A program made the translations under genes and the position numbers. The notes under the pieces were generated by a model, which was not told where the DNA came from, did no database searches, and saw only the letters and a program-made list of their open reading frames with translations. This document shows positions 31,955 through 40,945 of a stretch of 64,000 bases of DNA, piece after piece (position 1 is the first letter of the stretch; every line of letters starts with the position of its first letter). Source of the DNA: Neptunicella plasticusilytica (GTDB lineage: Bacteria; Pseudomonadota; Gammaproteobacteria; Enterobacterales; Alteromonadaceae); assembly GCF_047922965.1 (NCBI RefSeq), contig NZ_CP150481.1, forward strand, positions 1,798,001-1,862,000. The letters run 5' to 3'.

Positions 31955-33388
31955 ATGGAAAGTCTGCACAAGCGCATTAATCATGGCATTGAATATTCTT
32001 TACAGCACCCTTCTGAAGAAGGCGAACGCTATCTAATGTGTTTGGCTGCAACAGACCTGGGTACAGGCCACATTCTTAGAGATGCTCGACCAGAAAATTA
32101 TTGGTACAAAGAATGTGCACTGAATGCGGCACAGCAATATACCGGAGAATTAGATTCTTGTGCACTTGTCGACAATACAACTTTAGTTAACGCCTTTGAA
32201 CTTCTAGATCCCAAAAGTACATCTGCACATGTGCAAGCCAGCGATATTTTTGATTTAGCAACGGTAATAAACACCGTGGTTTTTGAAGAAAATTTAATCT
32301 ATTTGCAAAATGAAAAGGTAACTAAACAAAAAATTAATGCTCTATTTGATAACTTGAACATTGTCGAGTTACCTTGGGGTCAAGAAGACGATTTTAGTTT
32401 AATGATCGATAATGCTTGGGGAGAAGCCGAGCGTTATACACCAGACTTGTTCCAGAGTTCACCACTAGATAAACAATTCATTGAACATTGGCAAAAGATA
32501 ACAGGCCTGGAGCTTACAACCGACGCACTTCTTTGGACGGGTGATTATCGTAAGTACTTTTCATCAATAGATTCAGATGCGGTAGAGGAAACAGTTAACG
32601 GCAATTTTTATCCAAGTGAATCTTATTTCAGTCATTTGAATAACTATAAAACCGAGCGATTTGTTACCGAAACCAGTGTAAGAACAGTCTTTTACACATT
32701 GCTAAGTAATCTCACAAATGTCTCATATCACTCTAACGCTTATCGTTCGAAACTTCAGAGGATATTATTCGAGTCGACTGCAAATTTTGTATCATCTGAT
32801 AGCCTCAATCTGCTGAATCACATTAATGATGGCTTTTATAGCGATATTGCAAAGGACAATTTACTGTCCGCACCTATTCAATTGCCATTTGCCCTGTCTG
32901 CGGCTCTTTCGGGTACAAAAACGCCGCAAGATTTTATTGATAAAATAAATGAATTAAGAGTACTTGCCGGCCCTTTGCGAGAAAGGAAAAATGAACTTGC
33001 TCAAGCTATAAGAGATCAAGATCAAGCAGCCGTGACAGCAATCAATAAAGCCATTGCAGATAACGCCAAATCCCTTAGTGAACACAAATACAACCTGGGT
33101 AATGGTATGGTAGCAAAAAAACTGCTCTCTCCCGGTGGAGCAAGACCAATATTTGGTGCATTAGGGAAGTTGTTACTACATTTTGCTGTGTTACCAAAAG
33201 ATGTTAAGGATGTGCTTAGGCAGCGAACCGTAAGACCTGAATTGTGGATACTGTCGGACATTTCAGCTCAAGCGCGTCAAGCTACTGAATGCCTCCCCAG
33301 GTTATACCAGTTGCTCGAATGTAAGGGAGTGAGCGTTGACAAAAAAGACAGACAACAAATCAGAGAGGCGCTGGCGAGATTTGCCTGA
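31955..33388 (+). CDS. Unrecognised soluble protein of 477 residues
   Basis: No family is recognised. The ATG at 31955 has AGAGA eight bases before it; a TTG two codons upstream is less likely. There is no signal peptide or transmembrane segment. The protein is acidic and mostly helical. It has an N-terminal half rich in aromatic residues (YWYKEC, LLWTGDYRKYF) and a helical hairpin near 335-390 (DKINELRVLAGPLRERKNEL, AIRDQDQAAVTAINKAIADN). The C-terminal part has GNGMVAKKLLSPGGARPIF. It stands alone, divergent from recN and convergent with a TBDR, inside a block that interrupts conserved recN-nadK order, so it is probably acquired. Its function is unknown. Confidence 0.7.
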   Translation: MESLHKRINHGIEYSLQHPSEEGERYLMCLAATDLGTGHILRDARPENYWYKECALNAAQQYTGELDSCALVDNTTLVNAFELLDPKSTSAHVQASDIFDLATVINTVVFEENLIYLQNEKVTKQKINALFDNLNIVELPWGQEDDFSLMIDNAWGEAERYTPDLFQSSPLDKQFIEHWQKITGLELTTDALLWTGDYRKYFSSIDSDAVEETVNGNFYPSESYFSHLNNYKTERFVTETSVRTVFYTLLSNLTNVSYHSNAYRSKLQRILFESTANFVSSDSLNLLNHINDGFYSDIAKDNLLSAPIQLPFALSAALSGTKTPQDFIDKINELRVLAGPLRERKNELAQAIRDQDQAAVTAINKAIADNAKSLSEHKYNLGNGMVAKKLLSPGGARPIFGALGKLLLHFAVLPKDVKDVLRQRTVRPELWILSDISAQARQATECLPRLYQLLECKGVSVDKKDRQQIREALARFA

Positions 33389-33476
33389 TCTCCATGATTC
33401 AATTCAAGTGTTGTCGATAATAAAGGAGTGAAGCAATATAAAGATGTAACCTCTATATTGCTTCAGTTGAGCTTGT

Positions 33477-36431
33477 TTAGAACTTGGCGCGTACACCCAG
33501 AGTGAAACGGCGATCTGATTCGCTATATTTCCAGTTGGAGCCAAGCTCTGTGGAGAACACAATCGGCTCTGCGGTCAAGTTGGTGATATTGCCGACAAAG
33601 GTGATGTTTTCGTTCATGTCCCAACTAACAGAAAAATCAAGCTGACCGGTATCTTCACGGTAGTTATTGCCTGCGGTTGGATCATATTCCGGATCGCTTT
33701 CATCGTTGGTCGAATTGTCCAATACCCTTGCGCCGATAGTGACCACCCGTTTCTCTTCTTCAGTATCCAGGAAGCGATCACGGAAGGTATAGGCGAGACG
33801 CACTGCAACACCATCCTGTTCCCAGTAAATTTGCGAATTGAAGGTGTTTTTAGATATATCCAGCAATGGATTACCATTGGGTTGCTCACTATCCGCGTAT
33901 GTATAATTAGCTGACAAGCCAAACCCAGACCAAATACCGGTTAAAAAATCAAAACTTTGTTGATAGCCCAATTCAAAACCTTGCACTTTACCTTGTTCAC
34001 CGTTTCGGGTCACACTTGTCGCAATGCCTGTTCTGTTTGCGGCGGCATAGGCGGCAAATTGGGCGGGATCATTGGTGGTGACGATGGTGTCTGTTTCGCT
34101 GGTTGCATCAGGACGAATGCAGATATTCTGAAATTCCACCTGATTTTGGCTCGCTAGTGCATCAGCATCGTAGGCACAATAGGTTTGTGTGCTTAAAAAT
34201 GAGTCTACATCTTTATAGAAAATAGCCGCCGACACCATATTGCCCTGACCAAAGTAATGCTCGACTGACAGGTCATACTGGGTGGCGCGGAAAGGAGCCA
34301 AGTCAATTGCCCCACGGGAGGCCGTGACGACCGAATTATCAATGTCGAATGCGGGACTTAACTGGTTGAAATCGGCTCGACGCATGACTTTTGCCGCAGC
34401 AAAACGAACAATGGTTTCGTCGCTTAGATCGTAGGTTAAGTTAAGGCTGGGCAGCACGTCGTCGTAATCATGAGTACCGTTTACCAGCTCGTCATCCACA
34501 TACACAGTTGAGGATAAATCCGTATTAACATAACGGGCTCCGGCGACAATATGTAAATCATCAAACTCAAGGTTAGCCTGCAAATAAAAGGCTGAGGTTT
34601 CCTCGGTAATATCCCGATATGCGCCGTTATTCGGTGACAAGTTATCGGTCAGACTGCCGGTGGTTGCTTTGTTGGTGCCTGCCAGAAAGGACTGGATTTT
34701 ATTAAAGGCATCAGCCCCATTAGCCAATAACGCGCCATTGTATACACGGTAAGTGGTTAAATCATTTTGGCCGGACAAACCACTATGATCAAACGAGTTT
34801 GAGTGGTTAACGGTGTGCACGCTGCCGGGAAAGGCCGCTTCAACTTGATCAATCCAGAAAGCATAGGGCAGGCCATCTTTGGTTAAACTTTTGTACAAAT
34901 CTTTGGCATCGTAAGAAGATTCTGAATATTGGTAATCCCGTTTGGTGGTACGCAAACCTGTTTTCAAAGCGGAAACAAAATTCAATCCGAAGGGTTCAGA
35001 GTAGGTCAAGTCCAAACGAAAAGCTGTCTCTTCATTTTCTGTGCGGGTATCGTCGTAAAAAAAGTCACGCACAGCCAGATTTTCAGGTTGTGCTGCAATC
35101 TGTCCGTCAGCGTAGATAACACTAGGTATTTTATCCCCGACACGGTAAACCGTAGCATCGCTGGAAAAGCGCAAATCGGCCTCGTTAAAGGCTGAACCGT
35201 CCCAGTCGGTTGCCCAATCGTTCCATTTGGACTGGTTAATCGGACGCAAGTTAAATTCCGCCGCAGGACGAGAGGTGTCAGAACGTGCTATAGCCAATTC
35301 ACTGGAGATTTTTAGCTGGTCGGTCAGGTACCATTCGCCGCCAATCGCATTGGAATAGGAGTCAGTTTCGCGAAACGAACTCAAGGTTTTAGGGATAGTG
35401 TAAGCGCCTTGGAGAACATAGTTATTTAGCTGACCATACTCATCTTCAACTGTATCTGCGGTTGCCACTATAGACCCGCCGATGTCCAGCACGGAATAAG
35501 CATCCTGAGAGCCCGAACGTTTAGTGGCGTTTAAATCAACATAAATAAAACCGTCTTCTGATGGTGCCCACTGCAATGATAGATTAACTGCAGTACGTTC
35601 CCGCTTTTCGGTTTTTTGCTCTACTGTATTTTGATCGGCAACCAGATATTTACCACTGGGTGTTTTAGTTGAGCCGGTAGTAAAGTGATCGACGCCATTT
35701 TCATCAGCATTAATCTGGCTGTGATCGTAGGCTTGAACACGATTAAAGAATTGATCCCGGCGCAATTCACGATCCTGATAAGACACCATACCCATCACAC
35801 CAAAAGTACCCATGTCGCCCAAGTCCCAGTTGGTGCCTGCAGACGCATTAAAGATGGGGGCGGTGTTGTTGGTTTTATCAGCGTATTCGGCATCAAAAGA
35901 CATCGCTGCAACCGGCTTTTTCAAATCTAGCGGACGAACCGTTTTCATGCTGATGGTGCCACCCAGCGCACCTTCGACCATTTCGGGAGTAGGGGATTTA
36001 ATCACCTCCACGGTTTTCAGGAAGCTTGAAGGAAAATCATCGAAACTGACGCCTTCACGGCCATCTCCAACGGTGGAACGGCCATTCAATTCTACCCGGT
36101 TTTGTTTTAACCCGCGGATAGAAACGGAGTTACCTACACCAAAATCTCGGCTGATAGAGACACCGGTCACACGCTGCAGTGCTTCGGCTATGTTGTTGTC
36201 TGGCAGTTTACCGATATCTTCTGCAACAATAGCATCAACGATACGGGCATCGCTGCGTTTAACCAGGGCGGCAGCTTTTAAACTGCCCAACATGCCTTTG
36301 ACCTCAATGATCTCTAAACTCTCGTCAGCATTGCTTTGTGCTTCCGTTTGTTGTGCATGGGCCAGGGAATTCGACGTAACGGCGGATACAGATATTATTG
36401 CCAAGGCAATTTTTGATAATTTGTGTCCCAT
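33477..36431 (-). CDS. TonB-dependent receptor, third in the window
   Basis: A 984-residue outer-membrane transporter. It has a signal peptide (KIALAIISVSAVTSNSLAHA), a TonB-box-like LEIIEVKGM and a plug domain (AEDIGKLPDNNIAEALQRVTG, VSIRGLKQNRVELNGR, EGALGGTISMKTVRPLDL). The barrel ends RFTLGVRAKF with terminal Phe. It belongs to the large saccharide-type receptors. GAGGAAA lies six bases before the ATG. It is a single-gene unit inserted between recN and nadK. The upstream 640 bases carry repeated TTGGT/ACCAA half-sites. The ligand is unknown; the operator type hints at acid sugars, which is inference. Confidence 0.93.
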   Translation of the reverse strand: MGHKLSKIALAIISVSAVTSNSLAHAQQTEAQSNADESLEIIEVKGMLGSLKAAALVKRSDARIVDAIVAEDIGKLPDNNIAEALQRVTGVSISRDFGVGNSVSIRGLKQNRVELNGRSTVGDGREGVSFDDFPSSFLKTVEVIKSPTPEMVEGALGGTISMKTVRPLDLKKPVAAMSFDAEYADKTNNTAPIFNASAGTNWDLGDMGTFGVMGMVSYQDRELRRDQFFNRVQAYDHSQINADENGVDHFTTGSTKTPSGKYLVADQNTVEQKTEKRERTAVNLSLQWAPSEDGFIYVDLNATKRSGSQDAYSVLDIGGSIVATADTVEDEYGQLNNYVLQGAYTIPKTLSSFRETDSYSNAIGGEWYLTDQLKISSELAIARSDTSRPAAEFNLRPINQSKWNDWATDWDGSAFNEADLRFSSDATVYRVGDKIPSVIYADGQIAAQPENLAVRDFFYDDTRTENEETAFRLDLTYSEPFGLNFVSALKTGLRTTKRDYQYSESSYDAKDLYKSLTKDGLPYAFWIDQVEAAFPGSVHTVNHSNSFDHSGLSGQNDLTTYRVYNGALLANGADAFNKIQSFLAGTNKATTGSLTDNLSPNNGAYRDITEETSAFYLQANLEFDDLHIVAGARYVNTDLSSTVYVDDELVNGTHDYDDVLPSLNLTYDLSDETIVRFAAAKVMRRADFNQLSPAFDIDNSVVTASRGAIDLAPFRATQYDLSVEHYFGQGNMVSAAIFYKDVDSFLSTQTYCAYDADALASQNQVEFQNICIRPDATSETDTIVTTNDPAQFAAYAAANRTGIATSVTRNGEQGKVQGFELGYQQSFDFLTGIWSGFGLSANYTYADSEQPNGNPLLDISKNTFNSQIYWEQDGVAVRLAYTFRDRFLDTEEEKRVVTIGARVLDNSTNDESDPEYDPTAGNNYREDTGQLDFSVSWDMNENITFVGNITNLTAEPIVFSTELGSNWKYSESDRRFTLGVRAKF

Positions 36432-36621
36432 AGTGTTTCCTCATTCTGTGGTGCTGTGAGTCGGCGTAAATAACTGCTTTGTATGTCTCGCCGCGAATTT
36501 ATCGTTATTCATTTCCTTGCACTGACATTCACTTAGTGTTTACAAGGTGGTTACAAAATATTCCACATATACACCTATTGGTCAATAATATTGGTTAACA
36601 TTAATTGCATTTAATTTCTAA

Positions 36622-36636
36622 ATTGGTAATGCCAAT
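36622..36636. promoter_or_regulatory. Operator-like dyad ATTGGTAATGCCAAT
   Basis: A 15-bp inverted repeat with one mismatch, about 190 bp upstream of the TBDR start. The core TGGT-N3-(A/G)CCA has the shape bound by FadR-subfamily GntR regulators (TGGT-N3-ACCA). Confidence 0.5.
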
Positions 36637-36840
36637 ATATTTCTGTTGAGTTGCCAAATGTGATTTTTATTATCGAATGGCTAGCTTGGTTTGTATAATA
36701 ATTTTTATTAATCAGTATGTTACGATGTGAGTGGGAGTGATGTGTCTGGGTTGCGGTAGTAACAGCAAGTAAATGGGAACTCAATTAAATATTAATCAAT
36801 ACTGTTTGTAAAATTGGTGCCTTTAGCTTGGTTAAGATTA

Positions 36841-36853
36841 TTGGTAATACCAA
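36841..36853. promoter_or_regulatory. Operator-like dyad TTGGTAATACCAA
   Basis: A perfect 13-bp odd palindrome with core TGGT-AAT-ACCA, the FadR/UxuR-type GntR operator geometry. It lies about 410 bp upstream of the TBDR start. Confidence 0.55.
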
Positions 36854-36878
36854 AATATGAGGTTTATTTGTTGTTATT

Positions 36879-36888
36879 ACCAATTGGT
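36879..36888. promoter_or_regulatory. Dyad ACCAATTGGT
   Basis: A perfect 10-bp palindrome with the same half-site in the opposite (everted) orientation, 38 bp from the TTGGTAATACCAA site. Confidence 0.35.
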
Positions 36889-37070
36889 TAGATGGGGTTG
36901 GGGTAATGGCGAAGTCAGATGCGGGACAATAGGGCGGAGATAATGTGATGCATCTTCAAAAGGAATCAGATGATAAGTGCTGTTGAGATGGCCGAAAGTG
37001 CCCATTTGACACAACCGGGCCAGAGCCGTTTAGCTACTAGGTAAAAAAGCCAGTCTATCTAGTGCCAGAT

Positions 37071-37949
37071 TTAGTAGAGCTTGCTTCCCCATCCCAGTTT
37101 ATTTCTTAATACTTTGAAATAGTTGTAGTTTTCCGGATGGATCAACGAAAGTTTATCCTGACTTTTGCGAATGCGTATTTCATCACCCGGTAATACCGAC
37201 AGGGTGACATGGCCGTCGCAACTAATTTGCAGGGTTTCGGTATTATTTTCCGAAACTTTGAGACAAACAGTACTGTTCGCATCGACCACTATCGGGCGGC
37301 AACTTAATGTATGGGGGAACATCGGTACCATCACCAGTGCGTCCAGATTGGGAGTCAGGATGGGCCCACCGCCAGACAGCGAGTAGGCGGTAGAACCTGT
37401 GGGAGTGGCAATAATTAACCCGTCCGAGCGTTGACTGAAGACAAAATTGTTATCGATATAAACTTCGAATTCTATCATGCGGGCAACTTTACCCGGGTGC
37501 AGCACGGCCTCATTGACTGAAGAATTGTGACTGTTCATTTTACCGTGGCGATAGACTTCGGTTTCCAGCAAAAAACGTTGTTCGGTTTTAAATTTGCCGG
37601 CAAAAATATTATCCAGTTGCGGTTCAAAATCTTCCGGATCGAGGTCGGTTAAAAAACCCAGGTTGCCCCGGTTGACACCAACCACAGCCACATTAAAACG
37701 GGCCAGTACCCGAGCGGCGCCGAGCATGCTGCCGTCACCCCCGATTACAATGGCTAAATCAGCCTGTTCGCCAATAGACACCACATCGGCGATATCGTAG
37801 CCGTTGCCGTCAAGCTGACGCGCAGCCGATTGCTCTACAATTACCCGGCAACCACGTTGGCGCAAATAGGTCAAAATGGCCAGCAAGCTATGATTGGCGT
37901 TGGGATCATCAGGTTTACCAATGACACCTATTGTCTTGAAATTACTCAT
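37071..37949 (-). CDS. nadK: NAD kinase
   Basis: A 292-residue cytosolic enzyme that phosphorylates NAD to NADP with ATP. The hallmark GGDGSMLGAAR is near residue 70. NRGNLGFLTD follows, as do the NAD-binding NEAVLHPGK and the glycine-rich TPTGSTAYSLSGGGPI. Length is normal. It is divergent from grpE, as in E. coli. Confidence 0.98.
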   Translation of the reverse strand: MSNFKTIGVIGKPDDPNANHSLLAILTYLRQRGCRVIVEQSAARQLDGNGYDIADVVSIGEQADLAIVIGGDGSMLGAARVLARFNVAVVGVNRGNLGFLTDLDPEDFEPQLDNIFAGKFKTEQRFLLETEVYRHGKMNSHNSSVNEAVLHPGKVARMIEFEVYIDNNFVFSQRSDGLIIATPTGSTAYSLSGGGPILTPNLDALVMVPMFPHTLSCRPIVVDANSTVCLKVSENNTETLQISCDGHVTLSVLPGDEIRIRKSQDKLSLIHPENYNYFKVLRNKLGWGSKLY

Positions 37950-38075
37950 CTTTATAGTCTGTAGAAGGGTTATTTATACGGCAATTTATCAGCGATAGAC
38001 GAATATAGCATGGAACAGACAGCAAATATCAACTTGGTCATTGCAAAATTCCCGGTAAGAAAAATGACAAAATGG

Positions 38076-38103
38076 CTTGAATGCCAAAAATATAGCCTTA
38101 TAT
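38076..38103 (+). promoter_or_regulatory. Sigma32-like heat-shock promoter of grpE
   Basis: CTTGAA (38076-38081), then 14 bases, then CCTTATAT (38096-38103), close to the sigma32 consensus CTTGAA-N13-15-CCCCATNT. It lies about 100 bp before the grpE start. Confidence 0.55.
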
Positions 38104-38203
38104 AACAGAGCAATCCCAAGGCATGTGTCGTAAAGATAAGCAGGCCCTTATGTGATGAATACGTTTAAATTTAACCCCTTAAAAAAGAAGTATGGAGTGG
38201 TGC

Positions 38204-38827
38204 ATGACTAACAAACAGCAGCCCCAGGAATCGACAGAGCAGGAAGCGGCTCAACAAGACCTGTCCGAACAGGAGCAGATCGAACAGGCTGACGTTGAGC
38301 AACAACAGGTATTGTCTGCTGAGCAACAGCGTATAGACGAACTTGAGCAAGCATTGGCGGCTTCGGAAGCCAAGTTGGCAGAGCAGAAAGATTCGGTATT
38401 ACGGGCTATTGCCAATGCGGAGAATACCAGTCGCCGTGCTGAAGGCGAGATTGACAAGGCACGTAAGTTTGCGCTGGAACGTTTTGCCTCCGAGTTGCTG
38501 CCAGTCGCCGATAATCTCGAGCGGGCGCTGCAAGTGGCTGATGCGCAAAATGAACTAGTTAAACCATTGCTTGAAGGCGTGGATTTAACCCTTAAATCAT
38601 TCCTGTCAACAATAGAGAAGTTTGGGATCAAACTTGTCGATCCGCAGGGACAGCCTTTTAACCCGGAACTGCACCAGGCGATGAGCATGCAGGAGAGCGC
38701 CGAGCATCCCGCCAACACGGTACTAGCCGTGATGCAAAAGGGTTATGAATTAAATGGTCGTTTGTTGCGCCCCGCGATGGTGGTGGTATCCCGAGCGGCG
38801 GAAGGTGGGATAGATACCGAAGCCTAA
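38204..38827 (+). CDS. grpE: Nucleotide exchange factor GrpE
   Basis: 207 residues from the ATG at 38204, which has GGAG six bases upstream; the in-frame ATG at 38192 is less suited. A Gln/Glu-rich disordered N-terminus leads into a long coiled-coil (ERIDELEQALAASEAKLAEQ region). The GrpE core and beta-wing follow, with NPELHQAMSM, NTVLAVMQKGYELNGRLLRP and AMVVVS. It releases ADP from DnaK. It is the first gene of the grpE-dnaK-dnaJ heat-shock series. Confidence 0.97.
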   Translation: MTNKQQPQESTEQEAAQQDLSEQEQIEQADVEQQQVLSAEQQRIDELEQALAASEAKLAEQKDSVLRAIANAENTSRRAEGEIDKARKFALERFASELLPVADNLERALQVADAQNELVKPLLEGVDLTLKSFLSTIEKFGIKLVDPQGQPFNPELHQAMSMQESAEHPANTVLAVMQKGYELNGRLLRPAMVVVSRAAEGGIDTEA

Positions 38828-38864
38828 GGTTTTGGTAAATGAACAAATATTTTTAGCTTGGTAG

Positions 38865-38890
38865 TTGAAAATGTTCAGAATAACCCCACT
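38865..38890 (+). promoter_or_regulatory. Sigma32-like heat-shock promoter of dnaK
   Basis: TTGAAA (38865-38870), 13 bases, then CCCCACT (38884-38890), matching the sigma32 -35 and -10 elements closely. It sits 42 bp before the dnaK ATG in the gap after grpE. Confidence 0.75.
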
Positions 38891-38932
38891 AAATCAACAA
38901 GTATTTTTAAAGTTTAATTTGGAGAACAACTA

Positions 38933-40861
38933 ATGGGTAAGATCATTGGTATAGATTTAGGTACAACCAACTCATGTGTGGCAGTACTGGATGGTGGCAA
39001 AGCGAAAGTCATTGAGAACGCAGAGGGTGATCGCACAACTCCCTCCATTATTGCTTATGCTCAAGATGGTGAAACATTGGTCGGTCAACCTGCCAAACGT
39101 CAGGCAGTAACTAATCCGAACAACACCTTGTATGCAATCAAGCGTTTAATTGGTCGTCGCTGGGAAGACAAAGAAGTTCAGCGCGATATTGACATTATGC
39201 CGTTCAAAATCATTAAAGCGGATAACGGTGATGCTTGGGTTGAAGCCAAAGGCGAAAAAATGGCACCGCCGCAGATTTCTGCCGAAGTGTTGAAAAAAAT
39301 GAAGAAAACCGCCGAAGATTATCTGGGCGAAAAAGTCACAGAAGCGGTAATTACCGTTCCGGCTTACTTCAATGATTCACAACGTCAGGCAACTAAAGAC
39401 GCCGGTCGTATTGCTGGTTTAGAAGTTAAACGTATTATCAACGAGCCAACTGCGGCGGCGTTGGCTTACGGTATGGACAAGAAAAAGGGCGACCGTGTGG
39501 TTGCGGTTTATGACTTGGGTGGCGGTACTTTCGATATCTCTATCATCGAAATTGATGATGTAGAAGGCGAGCACACCTTTGAAGTACTGGCGACCAACGG
39601 TGACACCCATTTGGGTGGTGAAGATTTCGATAACCGTTTAATCACTTATCTGGTTGACGAATTCAAGAAAGATTCAGGCATGGATTTGCGTAAAGATCCA
39701 TTGGCTATGCAGCGCCTTAAAGAATCTGGTGAAAAAGCCAAGATTGAGTTGTCTTCGGCCCAGCAAACAGAAGTTAACTTGCCGTATATCACGGCTGATG
39801 CTTCCGGACCTAAGCATTTAACCATTAAAGTGACCCGTGCCAAGCTGGAGTCATTGGTTGAAGATATGGTTAAAGCTACGTTAGAGCCGTTGAAACAAGC
39901 ATTGAAAGACGCTGATTTATCTGTTTCTGATGTACACGATATTATTCTGGTGGGCGGTCAAACCCGTATGCCACTGGTACAAAAGTACGTCACTGACTTC
40001 TTTGGTAAAGAGCCACGTAAAGATGTTAACCCTGATGAAGCGGTTGCTGTTGGTGCTGCGATTCAAGGTGGTGTATTAGCCGGTGATGTGAAAGATGTAT
40101 TGTTGTTGGATGTAACACCATTATCTTTGGGTATCGAGACTATGGGTGGTGTGATGACCAACCTGATCGAGAAAAACACCACGATCCCGACCAAGAAGTC
40201 ACAAACCTTCTCAACGGCTGAAGATAACCAGTCTGCGGTAACGGTTCATGTCCTTCAGGGGGAGCGTAAGCAAGCTTCTGGTAACAAGTCGCTTGGTCAG
40301 TTCAATCTGGAAGGTATTCGTGCTGCGATGCGCGGACAGCCACAAATCGAAGTTACCTTCGATATCGATGCTGACGGCATTTTACACGTTTCAGCCAAAG
40401 ACAAAGACACAGGTAAAGAGCAGAAGATTACCATTCAGGCGTCTTCCGGTCTGGACGAAAACGAAATCGAGAAAATGGTTCGTGATGCTGAAATGAATGC
40501 TGAAGCGGACAAGAAATTCGAAGAGTTGGTTCAGGTACGTAACCAGGCTGACGGTATTATCCACGGTACTCGCAAACAGGTAGAAGAAGCCGGTGATGCA
40601 TTACCTGCGGAAGACAAAGAAAAAATCGAAGCTGCGGTCAGTGATTTGGAATCAGTCTACAAGTCTGATGACAAAGCCGATATCGAAGCCAAGATTCAGG
40701 TAGTGATTGAAGCGTCTGCCAAGCTGATGGAAATAGCCCAGCAACAGGCAGCAGCTCAGCAGGCTACTGATGGTGCGGAAGCGCAGCAAGATGCTTCATC
40801 ACAGGATGATGACGTGGTTGATGCCGAGTTTGAAGAAGTAAAAGACGACGACAAGAAGTAA
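38933..40861 (+). CDS. dnaK: Chaperone protein DnaK (Hsp70)
   Basis: 642 residues. The N-terminal ATPase domain shows GIDLGTTNSCVAVLDG, IINEPTAAALAYG, VYDLGGGTFDISI and VGGQTRMPLVQ. The linker DVLLLDVTPLSLGIETMGG leads to the substrate-binding beta-sandwich and helical lid. A Gln/Ala-rich, acidic tail ends DDVVDAEFEEV. GGAGAA precedes the ATG. It works with GrpE and DnaJ, which flank it. Base composition is codon-optimised relative to neighbours, as expected for an abundant protein. Confidence 0.99.
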   Translation: MGKIIGIDLGTTNSCVAVLDGGKAKVIENAEGDRTTPSIIAYAQDGETLVGQPAKRQAVTNPNNTLYAIKRLIGRRWEDKEVQRDIDIMPFKIIKADNGDAWVEAKGEKMAPPQISAEVLKKMKKTAEDYLGEKVTEAVITVPAYFNDSQRQATKDAGRIAGLEVKRIINEPTAAALAYGMDKKKGDRVVAVYDLGGGTFDISIIEIDDVEGEHTFEVLATNGDTHLGGEDFDNRLITYLVDEFKKDSGMDLRKDPLAMQRLKESGEKAKIELSSAQQTEVNLPYITADASGPKHLTIKVTRAKLESLVEDMVKATLEPLKQALKDADLSVSDVHDIILVGGQTRMPLVQKYVTDFFGKEPRKDVNPDEAVAVGAAIQGGVLAGDVKDVLLLDVTPLSLGIETMGGVMTNLIEKNTTIPTKKSQTFSTAEDNQSAVTVHVLQGERKQASGNKSLGQFNLEGIRAAMRGQPQIEVTFDIDADGILHVSAKDKDTGKEQKITIQASSGLDENEIEKMVRDAEMNAEADKKFEELVQVRNQADGIIHGTRKQVEEAGDALPAEDKEKIEAAVSDLESVYKSDDKADIEAKIQVVIEASAKLMEIAQQQAAAQQATDGAEAQQDASSQDDDVVDAEFEEVKDDDKK

Positions 40862-40888
40862 TTTCTGTCACAAGTCATAAGTGGATAG

Positions 40889-40919
40889 AAATGGGGAGTC
40901 GTTTTCGCGCTCCCCATTT
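40889..40919 (+). terminator. Hairpin between dnaK and dnaJ
   Basis: A 10-bp stem AAATGGGGAG / CTCCCCATTT with an 11-base loop, 28 bases after the dnaK stop. It is followed by ATCTATATT rather than a T run, so it is probably a partial attenuator or mRNA-end stabiliser giving more DnaK than DnaJ. Confidence 0.65.
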
Positions 40920-40945
40920 ATCTATATTGGAGACACAGAATTAGT

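Larger units (their letters stand above)
36432..37070. other. 639-bp AT-rich region upstream of the TBDR with repeated TTGGT half-sites
   Basis: No gene was found. Besides the three dyads listed separately, isolated TTGGT half-sites occur near 36577, 36591, 36813 and 36828. This density in AT-rich sequence looks regulatory. The right end approaches the nadK stop codon without a clear terminator. Confidence 0.5.

Noticed and set aside
38251..38718. 155-residue minus-strand frame opposite grpE
   Set aside because: It is an antisense shadow rich in Ser and Cys; grpE on the other strand is certain.
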